Shown: positions 14,017 through 22,034 of the stretch, one piece after another
Position numbering within the stretch: the stretch's first letter is position 1
How the letters are laid out: each line of letters opens with the position of its first letter
Assembly (NCBI RefSeq): GCF_014268755.2
Contig: NZ_CP077093.1
Span: 1,786,001-1,850,000, forward strand
Length of the DNA stretch: 64,000 nucleotides
From: Pseudomonas vanderleydeniana
GTDB lineage: Bacteria; Pseudomonadota; Gammaproteobacteria; Pseudomonadales; Pseudomonadaceae
Direction: 5' to 3'
Notes under the pieces: model-generated
Seen by the model: only the letters and a program-made list of their open reading frames with translations
The model's database searches: none
Told to the model about the DNA's origin: nothing
Made by a program: the position numbers and the translations under genes

Positions 14017-16482
14017 ATGGTTTCCAGTTCTTTTGGCAACACCCGTTTTGCCGCGCCATTGAGTGCTGCAGTGCTCGGCCTGGCGACTTCCCAGGCACTG
14101 TTCGCCGCGGACCCGACCCTCGACACCGTGGTCGTCACCGGGGTGCGTGGCAGCCAGCAGCGCACGGTCACCGACAGCCCGGCACCGATCGATGTGATCA
14201 GTGGCGAGCAACTGCGCACCATCGGCCAGAACGGCCTGAAGGAAATGCTCGGGCGCCTCTTGCCATCGTTCAACGTCCCGACCATCAACGGTGGCGGCAC
14301 CGCGTTCCTGGTCCGTGGAGTGAGCATGCGCGGCCTGGGTGGCGATCAGGTGCTGATCCTGGTCAACGGCAAGCGCCGGCACAACTCGGCGCTGATCAAC
14401 AACGGGGCGCGGGTCGGCAACGCCTCGGTACCGGTCGACCTCGACCTGATCCCCACTGCCTCCATCGAACGCATCGAAGTGCTGCGCGACGGCGCGGCGG
14501 CGCAGTACGGTTCGGACGCGATCGCCGGGGTGATCAACATCATCCTCAAACGCAACGCCGATGGGCTGACGTCCGATACCACCGTGGGCCAGTACTACGA
14601 CGGTGACGGCGCCACCGGCCATGAGGCGGTCAACTGGGGCTCGACGCTTGGCGAGAACGGCGGGTTCTTCAACCTGTCCTTCGATGGCAAGCTGCAGGAG
14701 CCTTACGAGCGTGCCGCCGCAGCCAGCGGCCAGTTGTACTTCAACCAGGCCGACGGTTCGCCCGACCCGCGCGAAAGCAACCGGCACGGCTGGGGCGGCG
14801 AATACGGTCTGGGCCGCGACCGCACCAGCAGCCTGGCGTACAACCTGGAACTGCCATTGGAGAACGACCTCAAGCTGTATTCGTTTTCCACCCTCAGCTA
14901 CCGCAACAGCAACAAGGACCTCGGCCACCGCCGGCCGACCGACATCACCAGCCTGGCCGGCATTCCCGACGCGCCGTACCCCAACGGCGGCCAGGCGCGG
15001 CGCGAGATCCACGAGGTCGACTTCCAGTTCGCCGGTGGCGCCAAGGGCCTGGTGGGCAACTGGGACTGGGACCTGAGCAGCACCTACGGCAAGGATCGTG
15101 CGGTGCTGGACACGGCCAACAACCTGAACATCTCCAACGGCCCCTACAGCCAGCACGACTTCCACCTGGGCAACCTGATCTTCGACCAGTGGACCACCAA
15201 CTTCGACTTCAGCCGGGCACTGGACATCGGCTGGAGCAGTCCGCTGGAAACCTCGTTCGGCATCGAGCATCGCTGGGAGAAGTACGCCCTGGAAGAAGGC
15301 GAACCGAATTCCTACAACTTCGGCAGCTACGTACCGACCACCGGTCCGTTCGCCGGCCGGGTGCCGGACCCGGGCCTGTTCTCGGTCAACGGCACCACGC
15401 CGGAAGACGCCTATTCGTTGCAGCGCCACAGCGACGCGGCCTATATCGACCTGGGCCTGAACATCACGCCCAAGTGGTACGTCGGCGCCGCCGCGCGCTA
15501 TGAGAAATACAACCTGGGGGTTGGCGAGACGGCCAGCGGCAAGCTCACCACCCGCTATGAATTCCTGCCGGGCTACGCCGTGCGGGCGGCGGTCAGCAAC
15601 GGTTTCCGCGCCCCGTCGCTGGCCCAGAGCGTGTTCTCCACCACCAGTACCGTGACCCAGTTCACCAGCGGCAGCACCACCAACGTGCGGACCAAGCAGA
15701 TGCGCCCGGATTCGCCCGAGGGGCGCGCGCTGGGGGCCAAGGACCTGGAGCCGGAGACCTCGCGCAACTACAGCATCGGCCTGACCGCCGAGCCGGCTGA
15801 ACGACTGCGGTTGACGGCGGACTTCTACCTGATCGATATCGACAAGCGCATCCTGCAGACCGGCATCCTCAGCGGTCCGGCGGTCTCGCAGATCCTGGTC
15901 AACAACGGCCTGTCGCCAAACCTGGCCGGGCAGTACTACGCCAACGCCGCCGACACCCGGACCAAGGGCGTCGACGTGGTGGCGGACTACAGCCAGTCCT
16001 TCGGCGAGTACGGTGCGGCGAAATGGAGCGTGGCCTACAACCGCAACAAGACCACCATCCGCAGCCTCGCCGATACCCCGGCGGCGCTGGCCAGCCTCGG
16101 TTCGCAGTACGTGCTGTTCGACCGCCAGCAACAGATCGACCTGACCAAGGCGACCCCCAAGGACAAGTGGATCCTGTCCGGCAACTACAAGCTCGGCAAC
16201 TGGACCACCAACCTGCAGCTGACCCGTTTCGGCGAGTACACCGAGGGGGCGAACAACCCGCGCGACGACCGGACCTACAGCGCCAAGTGGATCACCGATC
16301 TGGACGTGGCCTACGACGTGAACCAGAACCTGACGGTGGCGGTGGGGGCGAACAACCTGTTCGACGTGTACCCGGACAAGATCGGCCTCAAGGCCTGGGC
16401 CGGCACCTACGAGTACGGCATGTTCTCGCCGTACGGGCTGGGTGGCGGGTACTACTACAGCCGCATCAGCCTGGCGTTCTGA
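14017..16482 (+). CDS. TonB-dependent outer-membrane receptor
   Basis: This 821-residue receptor has a signal peptide, a TonB-box-like 'DTVVVTGVRG' near residue 35, a plug domain ('LVRGVSMRGLGGDQVLILVN') and a 22-strand barrel ending in the expected aromatic residue ('YYYSRISLAF'). It should bring a large or scarce ligand across the outer membrane using proton motive force. The closest general type is the receptor group with 'NGKRRHNSALI' and 'IERIEVLRDGAAAQYGSDAI' plugs, not classic siderophore receptors. ATG 14017 follows AGGAAGG. The binding-protein gene begins 3 bases after its stop. The two may form an uptake route for an organosulfur compound or a peptide-like molecule. The ligand is unknown. 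Confidence 0.9.
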   Translation: MVSSSFGNTRFAAPLSAAVLGLATSQALFAADPTLDTVVVTGVRGSQQRTVTDSPAPIDVISGEQLRTIGQNGLKEMLGRLLPSFNVPTINGGGTAFLVRGVSMRGLGGDQVLILVNGKRRHNSALINNGARVGNASVPVDLDLIPTASIERIEVLRDGAAAQYGSDAIAGVINIILKRNADGLTSDTTVGQYYDGDGATGHEAVNWGSTLGENGGFFNLSFDGKLQEPYERAAAASGQLYFNQADGSPDPRESNRHGWGGEYGLGRDRTSSLAYNLELPLENDLKLYSFSTLSYRNSNKDLGHRRPTDITSLAGIPDAPYPNGGQARREIHEVDFQFAGGAKGLVGNWDWDLSSTYGKDRAVLDTANNLNISNGPYSQHDFHLGNLIFDQWTTNFDFSRALDIGWSSPLETSFGIEHRWEKYALEEGEPNSYNFGSYVPTTGPFAGRVPDPGLFSVNGTTPEDAYSLQRHSDAAYIDLGLNITPKWYVGAAARYEKYNLGVGETASGKLTTRYEFLPGYAVRAAVSNGFRAPSLAQSVFSTTSTVTQFTSGSTTNVRTKQMRPDSPEGRALGAKDLEPETSRNYSIGLTAEPAERLRLTADFYLIDIDKRILQTGILSGPAVSQILVNNGLSPNLAGQYYANAADTRTKGVDVVADYSQSFGEYGAAKWSVAYNRNKTTIRSLADTPAALASLGSQYVLFDRQQQIDLTKATPKDKWILSGNYKLGNWTTNLQLTRFGEYTEGANNPRDDRTYSAKWITDLDVAYDVNQNLTVAVGANNLFDVYPDKIGLKAWAGTYEYGMFSPYGLGGGYYYSRISLAF

Positions 16483-16485
16483 ACG

Positions 16486-17586
16486 ATGAACCTGCGCACG
16501 AACGCCTGCTCCCTTCCTGTGCCTCCTGTGGCCTGCATGGCACCTGTGGGAGCCGGCTTGCTGGCGATAGCGGTCGAATGGGCCAGGCGAAACCTGAGGC
16601 CTCCATCACCAACAAGAGGAGCGCCGCCCGGCCGGCTCTCACAAGGGTGGGCGTGGCTGGCTCTGCTGATGCTCTGTGCCAGCGTCCACGCCGCCGAGCC
16701 GCTGCGGGTTTCCAGCCAGAAGCAGTCGCTGAAGATTCTGCTGCAGGCGGCCGGCGAGCTGGACAAGCTGCCGTACCCGATCGAGTTCGCCTCGTTCGCC
16801 GCCGCCGCGCCCACCGCCGAGGCCCTCGCGGCCGGGGCGGTGGACATCGGCAGTCTCGGTGATGCGCCGTTCGTGTTCGCCGCCGCCGCCGGCGCACCGT
16901 TGAAAACCGTCGGGGTGATCAAGGTCAATGTCACCCCGACCGCGGTGGCGATCGTGGTCAAGGAGGACTCGCCGCTCCAGGGCGCCGCCGATCTCAAGGG
17001 CCGTCGCATCACCACCACCCGCGGTTCCATCGGCCATTTCCTGGCCCTGGCGGCGTTGCGTTCGGCAGGGCTGCACGCGGGCGATGCGCAGTTCATTTTC
17101 CTCGCCCCGGGCGAGTCGCGGACCTTGCTCGCCAACGGCCAGGCCGATGCCTGGTCGACCTGGGATCCCTACACCAGCATGGTCCAGCTCGAGGGTGGCA
17201 CGCGGGTGCTGGTCAGCGGTACCGGGCTGTTCGCCGGGCACATGCTGCTGGTCGCCAACGATACGGCGATCCGCGACAAGCCGGCGCAGATCGCTGACTT
17301 CCTGCGGCGCCTGGCCCGTGCCTACGACTGGGCCAATGCCCACCAGGCCGCCTTTTCCGCGATCCAGGCCGGCTACAGCGGCCTGCCACTGGAGATCCAT
17401 GAACGTTCCAATCGCTTCGCCCAGGCCCATCGGATCGATGTCGGGCCGACGGTGATCGATGACGTGCAACACACCGCCGACCTGTATCGGGAGGAGGGCG
17501 TCATCCAGGCGGCCTTCGAGGCCGAGCAGCATTTCGATCAACGCTTCAACACGTCCGTAGCCAGTCCATCACTTTCAGGGAATTGA
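16486..17586 (+). CDS. sulfonate-type ABC substrate-binding protein with REPIN in its 5' end
   Basis: From about residue 69 this is a normal SsuA/TauA-type periplasmic binding protein ('AAGAVDIGSLGDAPFVFAAA', 'LKGRRITTTRGSIGHFLALA', 'ANGQADAWSTWDPY'). The signal-peptide core is 'GWAWLALLMLCASVHA' (54-69). The first 53 residues are abnormal: the DNA at 16543-16646 is a REPIN read in frame. No ATG, GTG or TTG stands just before the hydrophobic core, so the only usable starts are ATG 16486 or ATG 16537, both giving a long proline- and arginine-rich n-region. Export efficiency may be affected. No permease or ATPase is adjacent; it could share the transporter at 4266-5866. The 2-oxoglutarate dioxygenase gene follows after 10 bases. 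Confidence 0.8.
   Translation: MNLRTNACSLPVPPVACMAPVGAGLLAIAVEWARRNLRPPSPTRGAPPGRLSQGWAWLALLMLCASVHAAEPLRVSSQKQSLKILLQAAGELDKLPYPIEFASFAAAAPTAEALAAGAVDIGSLGDAPFVFAAAAGAPLKTVGVIKVNVTPTAVAIVVKEDSPLQGAADLKGRRITTTRGSIGHFLALAALRSAGLHAGDAQFIFLAPGESRTLLANGQADAWSTWDPYTSMVQLEGGTRVLVSGTGLFAGHMLLVANDTAIRDKPAQIADFLRRLARAYDWANAHQAAFSAIQAGYSGLPLEIHERSNRFAQAHRIDVGPTVIDDVQHTADLYREEGVIQAAFEAEQHFDQRFNTSVASPSLSGN
16543..16646. repeat. REPIN inside the 5' coding end of a binding-protein gene
   Basis: The left arm CCTGTGGGAGCCGGC at 16543 begins a classic fluorescens-group REP (continuing TTGCTGGCGATAGCGGTC). GCCGGCTCTCACAAGG at 16631-16646 is its inverse with two mismatches. The element keeps the reading frame open, giving residues 20-53 of the downstream protein. 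Confidence 0.75.
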
Positions 17587-17596
17587 AGGGGGTTTC

Positions 17597-18367
17597 ATGT
17601 TTACCGTGACCACTGCCGAACAACTCGAGGCCCGACATATCGTCGATGTCGTGGAGAAACGGTCCTATGGTGTCCAGCTCAAGGGCTTCTGCCCGCCGGA
17701 CACCCTGCAATTGGCCCGGGACAAGCTCGCCGGCCTCAAGAGCGCCTTCAGCGGGCAGAACGAGTTCGTGCGGGTCGGCAAGGCCTATATCGAAATCGAC
17801 GACGAGCCGAGCCGGACCGAGTATCACGCGCTGGCCCTGCCGAATATCCGCAGGATCCGCAACCTGTTCCGGCCGCTGGCGTCGCCGATCGACGAGCTGC
17901 GCCTGCTGCTCGATGAGGTCTGGCCCAGCGGTGCGCACCTGCTGCAGGTGGAGGGGCGCAAGTGCTTCGTCGGCATTGCCCGCTTCCAGGGCTCGGGTGT
18001 CGATCTCACCCCGCATACCGACGATCTGGAGCGCAACACGCCACCGGGCCACGGTCGGCAGCTGCTGAGCCAGTTGTCCACCAACATCTACCTGCAGATC
18101 CCCGAGGATGGCGGCGAGCTGGAGATCTGGGGGATCGAGCCGGACGAGGAGGAGTACAGGCGCCTGCGGGGCGAACGCGCCTACGGCATCGAGCGCCATC
18201 TGTTGCCGCCGCCGGACTTCGTGGTCAAGCCGGAACCCGGTGACCTGATCCTGCTCAACCCGCGCCTGATCCATGCGGTGCGCCCCTCGGCCACCAGCAC
18301 CCGCATCACCCTCGGCGTCTTTATCGGTTACTACGGCGAAAACCAGCCTTTGGCCTACTGGAGCTAA
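17597..18367 (+). CDS. 2-oxoglutarate/Fe(II)-dependent oxygenase, probable tailoring enzyme
   Basis: This 256-residue cytoplasmic protein is a jelly-roll 2-oxoglutarate dioxygenase. The iron triad is His140 and Asp142 ('LTPHTDDLE') and His226 ('NPRLIHAVRP'); Arg236 in 'STRITLGVF' is placed to bind the 2-oxoglutarate carboxylate. The enzyme should hydroxylate, desaturate or oxidatively cleave a small molecule with O2, releasing succinate and CO2. It lies 5 bases upstream of a cyclodipeptide synthase, so a diketopiperazine is a plausible substrate, as in bicyclomycin biosynthesis, where several such enzymes act on a CDPS product. TauD-type sulfonate cleavage is the alternative given the binding protein just upstream. 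The sequence is not the classic TauD length or pattern. AAGGGGGT precedes ATG 17597. Confidence 0.82.
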   Translation: MFTVTTAEQLEARHIVDVVEKRSYGVQLKGFCPPDTLQLARDKLAGLKSAFSGQNEFVRVGKAYIEIDDEPSRTEYHALALPNIRRIRNLFRPLASPIDELRLLLDEVWPSGAHLLQVEGRKCFVGIARFQGSGVDLTPHTDDLERNTPPGHGRQLLSQLSTNIYLQIPEDGGELEIWGIEPDEEEYRRLRGERAYGIERHLLPPPDFVVKPEPGDLILLNPRLIHAVRPSATSTRITLGVFIGYYGENQPLAYWS

Positions 18368-18371
18368 TCCC

Positions 18372-19121
18372 ATGAGCACTGTGCAAGAAATCAACCTCAA
18401 GGCGTATTTCAACAAGGGCGGCGAAGAGCATGAGTTCGACGGCAAGCGCGTGGTGCTGGCGGTCAGCGTTGGCCAGGAGTATCACGAGGACCAGAAGCTG
18501 CGCTCGACCATCCACCTGATCAACCAGTCCGGCTTCAGCCATGTGAAGGTGGTGGTGGCCGACACCCTGCAGCGCCACAACAAGCATGGCAAGTCGCCGG
18601 GCGAGGCGCTGTCGGCGTCGATCCGCGATGGCGATGCCTGGCTGGCGCGCAACCAGGGCATCCTCGATGGCCTGCGGGTGCCGTATCACGTCACGCGCTG
18701 GAACCAGGAACTGGCCAGTGACCGTTATGCCGAACTGCGCCAGCAGCTGGACGAGGTCTATCGGAGCCGGGAGGAGTTGCGCTCGGCCATCGACGAGACC
18801 ATTGGCGTGTTCACCGAGCGATTGCGTTTGCGTGACGAACACGCCGACCTTGAAAAGGCCGCGGCCCAGTGCCGCGAATACATCCTTGAAGAGATCCCGA
18901 TCATCCTGCCGCTGTGGGCGGACGAGGGGTATCACTATGTGCTGTATCCGCAGCAGATGACGGCGGCGATGGCCACCAGCCGCGACCTGCTGATCGCCCC
19001 GCACAGCCCCGATCGGGTGCGCTGGCTGCCGCTGAAATTCAAGAAGCGCGGGATTCCGATTCCGTTCACCTTGCCGGGAATCGTGCACCCGAACTGGTCC
19101 AGCAGCGCGATTGCCATCTGA
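18372..19121 (+). CDS. tRNA-dependent cyclodipeptide synthase, XYP-type
   Basis: This 249-residue protein matches the cyclodipeptide synthase (CDPS) family, which joins two aminoacyl-tRNAs into a diketopiperazine on a Rossmann-like scaffold related to class I aminoacyl-tRNA synthetases. The nucleophilic serine is Ser32 in 'AVSVGQEYHED'. The catalytic Tyr-x3-Glu pair is Tyr170 and Glu174 in 'CREYILEEIPII', and Tyr192-Pro193 in 'YVLYPQQM' occupies the AlbC Tyr-His (202-203) place. Position Ser+3 is Gln35 instead of Asn. Gln35 with Tyr-Pro places it in the XYP rather than the NYH subfamily. A basic surface for tRNA is plausible ('LPLKFKKRG'). ATG 18372 follows the dioxygenase stop by 4 bases. 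Substrate amino acids cannot be predicted by eye. An MFS exporter and a flavin monooxygenase follow. Confidence 0.8.
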   Translation: MSTVQEINLKAYFNKGGEEHEFDGKRVVLAVSVGQEYHEDQKLRSTIHLINQSGFSHVKVVVADTLQRHNKHGKSPGEALSASIRDGDAWLARNQGILDGLRVPYHVTRWNQELASDRYAELRQQLDEVYRSREELRSAIDETIGVFTERLRLRDEHADLEKAAAQCREYILEEIPIILPLWADEGYHYVLYPQQMTAAMATSRDLLIAPHSPDRVRWLPLKFKKRGIPIPFTLPGIVHPNWSSSAIAI

Positions 19122-19148
19122 ATCCTTGTGTGTGGCCGTTCTGGCCTC

Positions 19149-19237
19149 TTCGCGGGCAAGCCCTGCTCCTACAGGGCCAATGCGTACGCAAACCTCGCGT
19201 ACGCCGCGAACCTGTAGGAGCCGGGCTTGCCCGCGAA
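19149..19237. repeat. REPIN between CDPS and exporter genes
   Basis: TTCGCGGGCAAGCCCTGCTC (then CTACAGG) at 19149-19175 is inverted at 19211-19237 as CCTGTAGGAGCCGGGCTTGC plus CCGCGAA. It matches the 581-669 type and could form a strong mRNA hairpin that tunes downstream expression. Confidence 0.85.
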
Positions 19238-19285
19238 GGCATCAACACGGTCCCTCGATATTCAACTGAAAAAAGGAGTTTCCCC

Positions 19286-20707
19286 ATGGGCGTTTTTGCG
19301 CAACAGCAACGCAAATGGTGGGCATTGCTCGGGGTGAGCATTGCCAGTTTTCTCGGCTGCGTCGATTTCACCATCGTCAACACCGCGCTGCCGGCCCTGC
19401 AGGCCGATCTGCAGGCTTCGGTGGACAGCCTGCAGTGGGTGATCAACGGTTTCATCCTGGCCCTGTCGAGTTTCATGGTGCTGGTAGGCCGGCTGGCCGA
19501 CCTGCACGGGCGCAAGCGGGTGCTGTTCATCGGCCTGGGTGTGTTCGGGCTGGCGTCCCTGGGCGCCGGCCTGGCGAGCGGCATCGACCTGTTGATCGCC
19601 GCGCGGATTCTCCAGGGGGCCGCCTGTGCGGTGCTCTATACCGCTTCCGGGGCGATCGTCGCCAATACCTTCGACAGTGCCGAACAGGGCAAGGCCTTCG
19701 GCATCCTGTTCGGGGTCAACGGCGTCGGCCTGGCGGTGGGGCCGGTGCTGGGCGGGTTGATTACCAGCGCCTTCGGCTGGCAGTGGATCTTCCTGATCAA
19801 CGTACCCTTCGTCCTGCTGAGCCTCGGCATCAGCAGTTTCAGCGTCGACGAGTCCCGTTCCCGGGAGGAGGGTGCGCGTCTCGACTGGCTCGGCGCGGCG
19901 TTGCTGCTGATCGGCCTGCCCAGCCTGGTGCTGGTGATCGTCCAGGGGGCGGCCTGGGGCTGGGGGGCGCCAGTGACGCTGGGCCTGATCGCCCTGGCCG
20001 TGGTGGCCCTGGCAACCTTCGTTGCGGTGGAGAAGCGCGTGGCGGCGCCGATCATCGACCTGCAGTTGTTCGCCAACCGGCGCTTCGTCGCCGGGGTGGT
20101 CGCCAGCTTCAGCCTGGCGGTGTTCTATTGCGTGGCCTTCTTCGTCATGCCGCTGTACCTGGCGTTGGTCCGGGGTGAAAGCGTGCAGGCCAGCGGGCTG
20201 TTGCTGCTGCCAACGACCCTGGGGGTGGCGGTGCTGTCGCCGCTGGTGGGACGGCTGGTGGACCGCAAGGGTCCGGCCTTGCCGATCAAGGCCGGGCTGT
20301 TGCTGTTCCTGCTCTCGGCGCTGTTGCAGGCCGGCTTCGACCGACAGACTTCGCTGGCGTACCTGCTGGCGGCGTTCGTGATCATGGGCCTGGGCTGGGC
20401 CAGCATTCTCGGGCCGTCGACGGTGCTGGGCATTTCCTCGGTGTCGCAGAACGTCTCGTCGGTGGCGATGGGGTCGCTGATGACCTTGCACAACATCGGC
20501 GGCGGCCTTGGCCTGGCGGTCGGAGTGGGCATCTACCACGCTTTCTCCGGGCAACCGGTGGATGACGTGCAAGGCGCCTTCATCCACGGCTATCGGGCGG
20601 TGATGCTGTTCCTCGCGTTGGTGGTGGTGGCCGGTTGGGCACTGGTCGCCGGCCTGTTGCGGGTACCGGCGGCGCAGGCGCTGGCCGAGGGTTCCAGCCG
20701 TGGCTAG
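19286..20707 (+). CDS. MFS efflux transporter, DHA2 (EmrB/QacA) type
   Basis: This 473-residue inner-membrane protein has about 14 hydrophobic segments. It carries the MFS loop 2-3 motif 'GRLADLHGRKRVLFIG' (about 62-78) and the antiporter motif C region 'GVGLAVGPVLGGLITSAFG'. Members export drugs or self-made metabolites using the proton gradient. Next to a cyclodipeptide synthase and an oxygenase, export or self-protection for the product is the natural role. ATG 19286 follows AAGGAG. The last codons overlap the flavin monooxygenase gene by 8 bases, so the two are co-translated. Bicyclomycin clusters also carry an MFS gene, but of a 12-helix type as far as I recall. Confidence 0.88.
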   Translation: MGVFAQQQRKWWALLGVSIASFLGCVDFTIVNTALPALQADLQASVDSLQWVINGFILALSSFMVLVGRLADLHGRKRVLFIGLGVFGLASLGAGLASGIDLLIAARILQGAACAVLYTASGAIVANTFDSAEQGKAFGILFGVNGVGLAVGPVLGGLITSAFGWQWIFLINVPFVLLSLGISSFSVDESRSREEGARLDWLGAALLLIGLPSLVLVIVQGAAWGWGAPVTLGLIALAVVALATFVAVEKRVAAPIIDLQLFANRRFVAGVVASFSLAVFYCVAFFVMPLYLALVRGESVQASGLLLLPTTLGVAVLSPLVGRLVDRKGPALPIKAGLLLFLLSALLQAGFDRQTSLAYLLAAFVIMGLGWASILGPSTVLGISSVSQNVSSVAMGSLMTLHNIGGGLGLAVGVGIYHAFSGQPVDDVQGAFIHGYRAVMLFLALVVVAGWALVAGLLRVPAAQALAEGSSRG

Positions 20708-22034
20708 ACGCACCGGGCAGATTCGCCTCGGTGCGTTTCTGTCGGGCTCCGGGGCTCACGGTGCCAGTTGGCGGCATCCCGCGGCGGATGCCGATGCCTC
20801 GCTGAACGTGCAGCGCTATGTCGAGTATGCCCGGGCGCTGGAGCGCGGGCGCTTCGATGCGCTGTTCCTCAACGACAACGTGGCGGTCGGTAGCCTCGAC
20901 CCGCAGGTCCTGGCCCGCAGTGCCCACAGTTTGCGCTGGGACCCGCTGACCCTGTTGCCGGCGCTGGCGATGACGACCCGGCATATCGGCCTGGTCGCCA
21001 CGGCCAACACCAGCTACAACGCACCGTACAACCTCGCGCGGACCTTTGCGTCACTGGATCATCTGTCCGGCGGTCGTGCCGGCTGGAACCTGGTGACGGC
21101 GCTGATTGGTGGCGAGAACTTCAACCGTGACGAGCACCTGGAGCACGCCGAGCGTTACCAGCGTGCGCAGGAATTCTTCGATGTGGTCAGCGGGCTCTGG
21201 GACAGTTGGGCCGATGATGCCTTTGTGCGGGACAAGGCCTCGGGGATCTGGCTCGATGTGACGAAGATGCGCGTGCTCGATCACCAGGGCCGGCACTTCC
21301 AGGTGCGGGGGCCGTTGAATGCACCACGGCCGTTGCAGGGGTGGCCGGTGATTGCCCAGGCCGGCTCCTCCGAGGCCGGGCGCGAGCTGGCGGCGCGTAC
21401 GGCGGAATTGGTGTTCACCGCCCAGCAGACGCTGGAGCAGGGGCGGGCGTTCTACGTTGACCTCAAGGAGCGCTTGGCACGTCATGGACGCGATGAGGAG
21501 GCGCTGAAGATTTTCCCCGGTATCTCGCCGACGGTCGGGCGGACTCTGAGCGAGGCCGAGGAAAAGTACCAGGCCCTGCAGGATCTGCTCGATCCACAGG
21601 CGCAGCTCAAGGGGCTGTCCTATCTGCTGGAGCTGGGTTTCGATCTCTCGGCGCTGCCACTCGATGCCCGGGTGCCGCTGCCGGAGCAGGTGCCGTCGAC
21701 CGAGCGGCACAAGAGTCGTCAGCAACTGGTCATCGACCTGATCCGCCGTGAGCGACCGACCGTGGCCCAGCTGCTGCGCAGCCTATCGGCCAGTGGGCAC
21801 AAGGTGCTGGTGGGCACACCGGCGCAGATCGTTGACGAACTGGCCGCCTGGTACGAGGCCGGGGCCGCCGATGGCTTCAATGTGTTGTTCACCCATCTGC
21901 CGGGGGCGATCGATGATTTTGTCGAACAGGTGGTGCCGCAGTTGCAGCGGGTGGGCTTGTTCCGCCGCGAATACGAGGGGCGCAGCCTGAGGGAAAACCT
22001 CGGTTTGCGGCGGGTGGCGAACCGGTATTTCTGA
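20700..22034 (+). CDS. LLM-class flavin monooxygenase (NtaA/SnaA/DszA family)
   Basis: This 444-residue TIM-barrel enzyme uses reduced FMN from a separate reductase to oxygenate its substrate. Family marks include 'RFDALFLNDN', 'ATANTSYNAPYNLARTFASL' and 'GRAGWNLVTA'. Known relatives desulfurise organosulfur compounds (DszA), degrade chelators (NtaA) or oxidise a proline in pristinamycin (SnaA). Two roles therefore fit: desulfonation with the binding protein at 16486, or tailoring of the cyclodipeptide. The GTG start at 20700 overlaps the exporter stop by 8 bases and follows GAGGG. No flavin reductase gene is nearby. It is the last gene of the set, and a cluster of REP elements follows. Confidence 0.85.
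   Translation: MARRTGQIRLGAFLSGSGAHGASWRHPAADADASLNVQRYVEYARALERGRFDALFLNDNVAVGSLDPQVLARSAHSLRWDPLTLLPALAMTTRHIGLVATANTSYNAPYNLARTFASLDHLSGGRAGWNLVTALIGGENFNRDEHLEHAERYQRAQEFFDVVSGLWDSWADDAFVRDKASGIWLDVTKMRVLDHQGRHFQVRGPLNAPRPLQGWPVIAQAGSSEAGRELAARTAELVFTAQQTLEQGRAFYVDLKERLARHGRDEEALKIFPGISPTVGRTLSEAEEKYQALQDLLDPQAQLKGLSYLLELGFDLSALPLDARVPLPEQVPSTERHKSRQQLVIDLIRRERPTVAQLLRSLSASGHKVLVGTPAQIVDELAAWYEAGAADGFNVLFTHLPGAIDDFVEQVVPQLQRVGLFRREYEGRSLRENLGLRRVANRYF

Noticed and set aside
13498..16131. 877-codon minus-strand open frame over RidA and the TonB receptor
   Set aside because: Same cause: complement of real genes, low-complexity product rich in Val, Gly and Arg.
17597..18367. TauD taurine dioxygenase
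   Set aside because: Shorter than typical TauD (about 283) and lacks its sequence pattern; the position beside a CDPS fits a tailoring enzyme better, though sulfonate cleavage is not excluded.
17597..20707. Bicyclomycin biosynthesis cluster
   Set aside because: That pathway needs five 2-oxoglutarate dioxygenases and a P450 beside the CDPS. Only one dioxygenase is present and the transporter is a 14-helix type.
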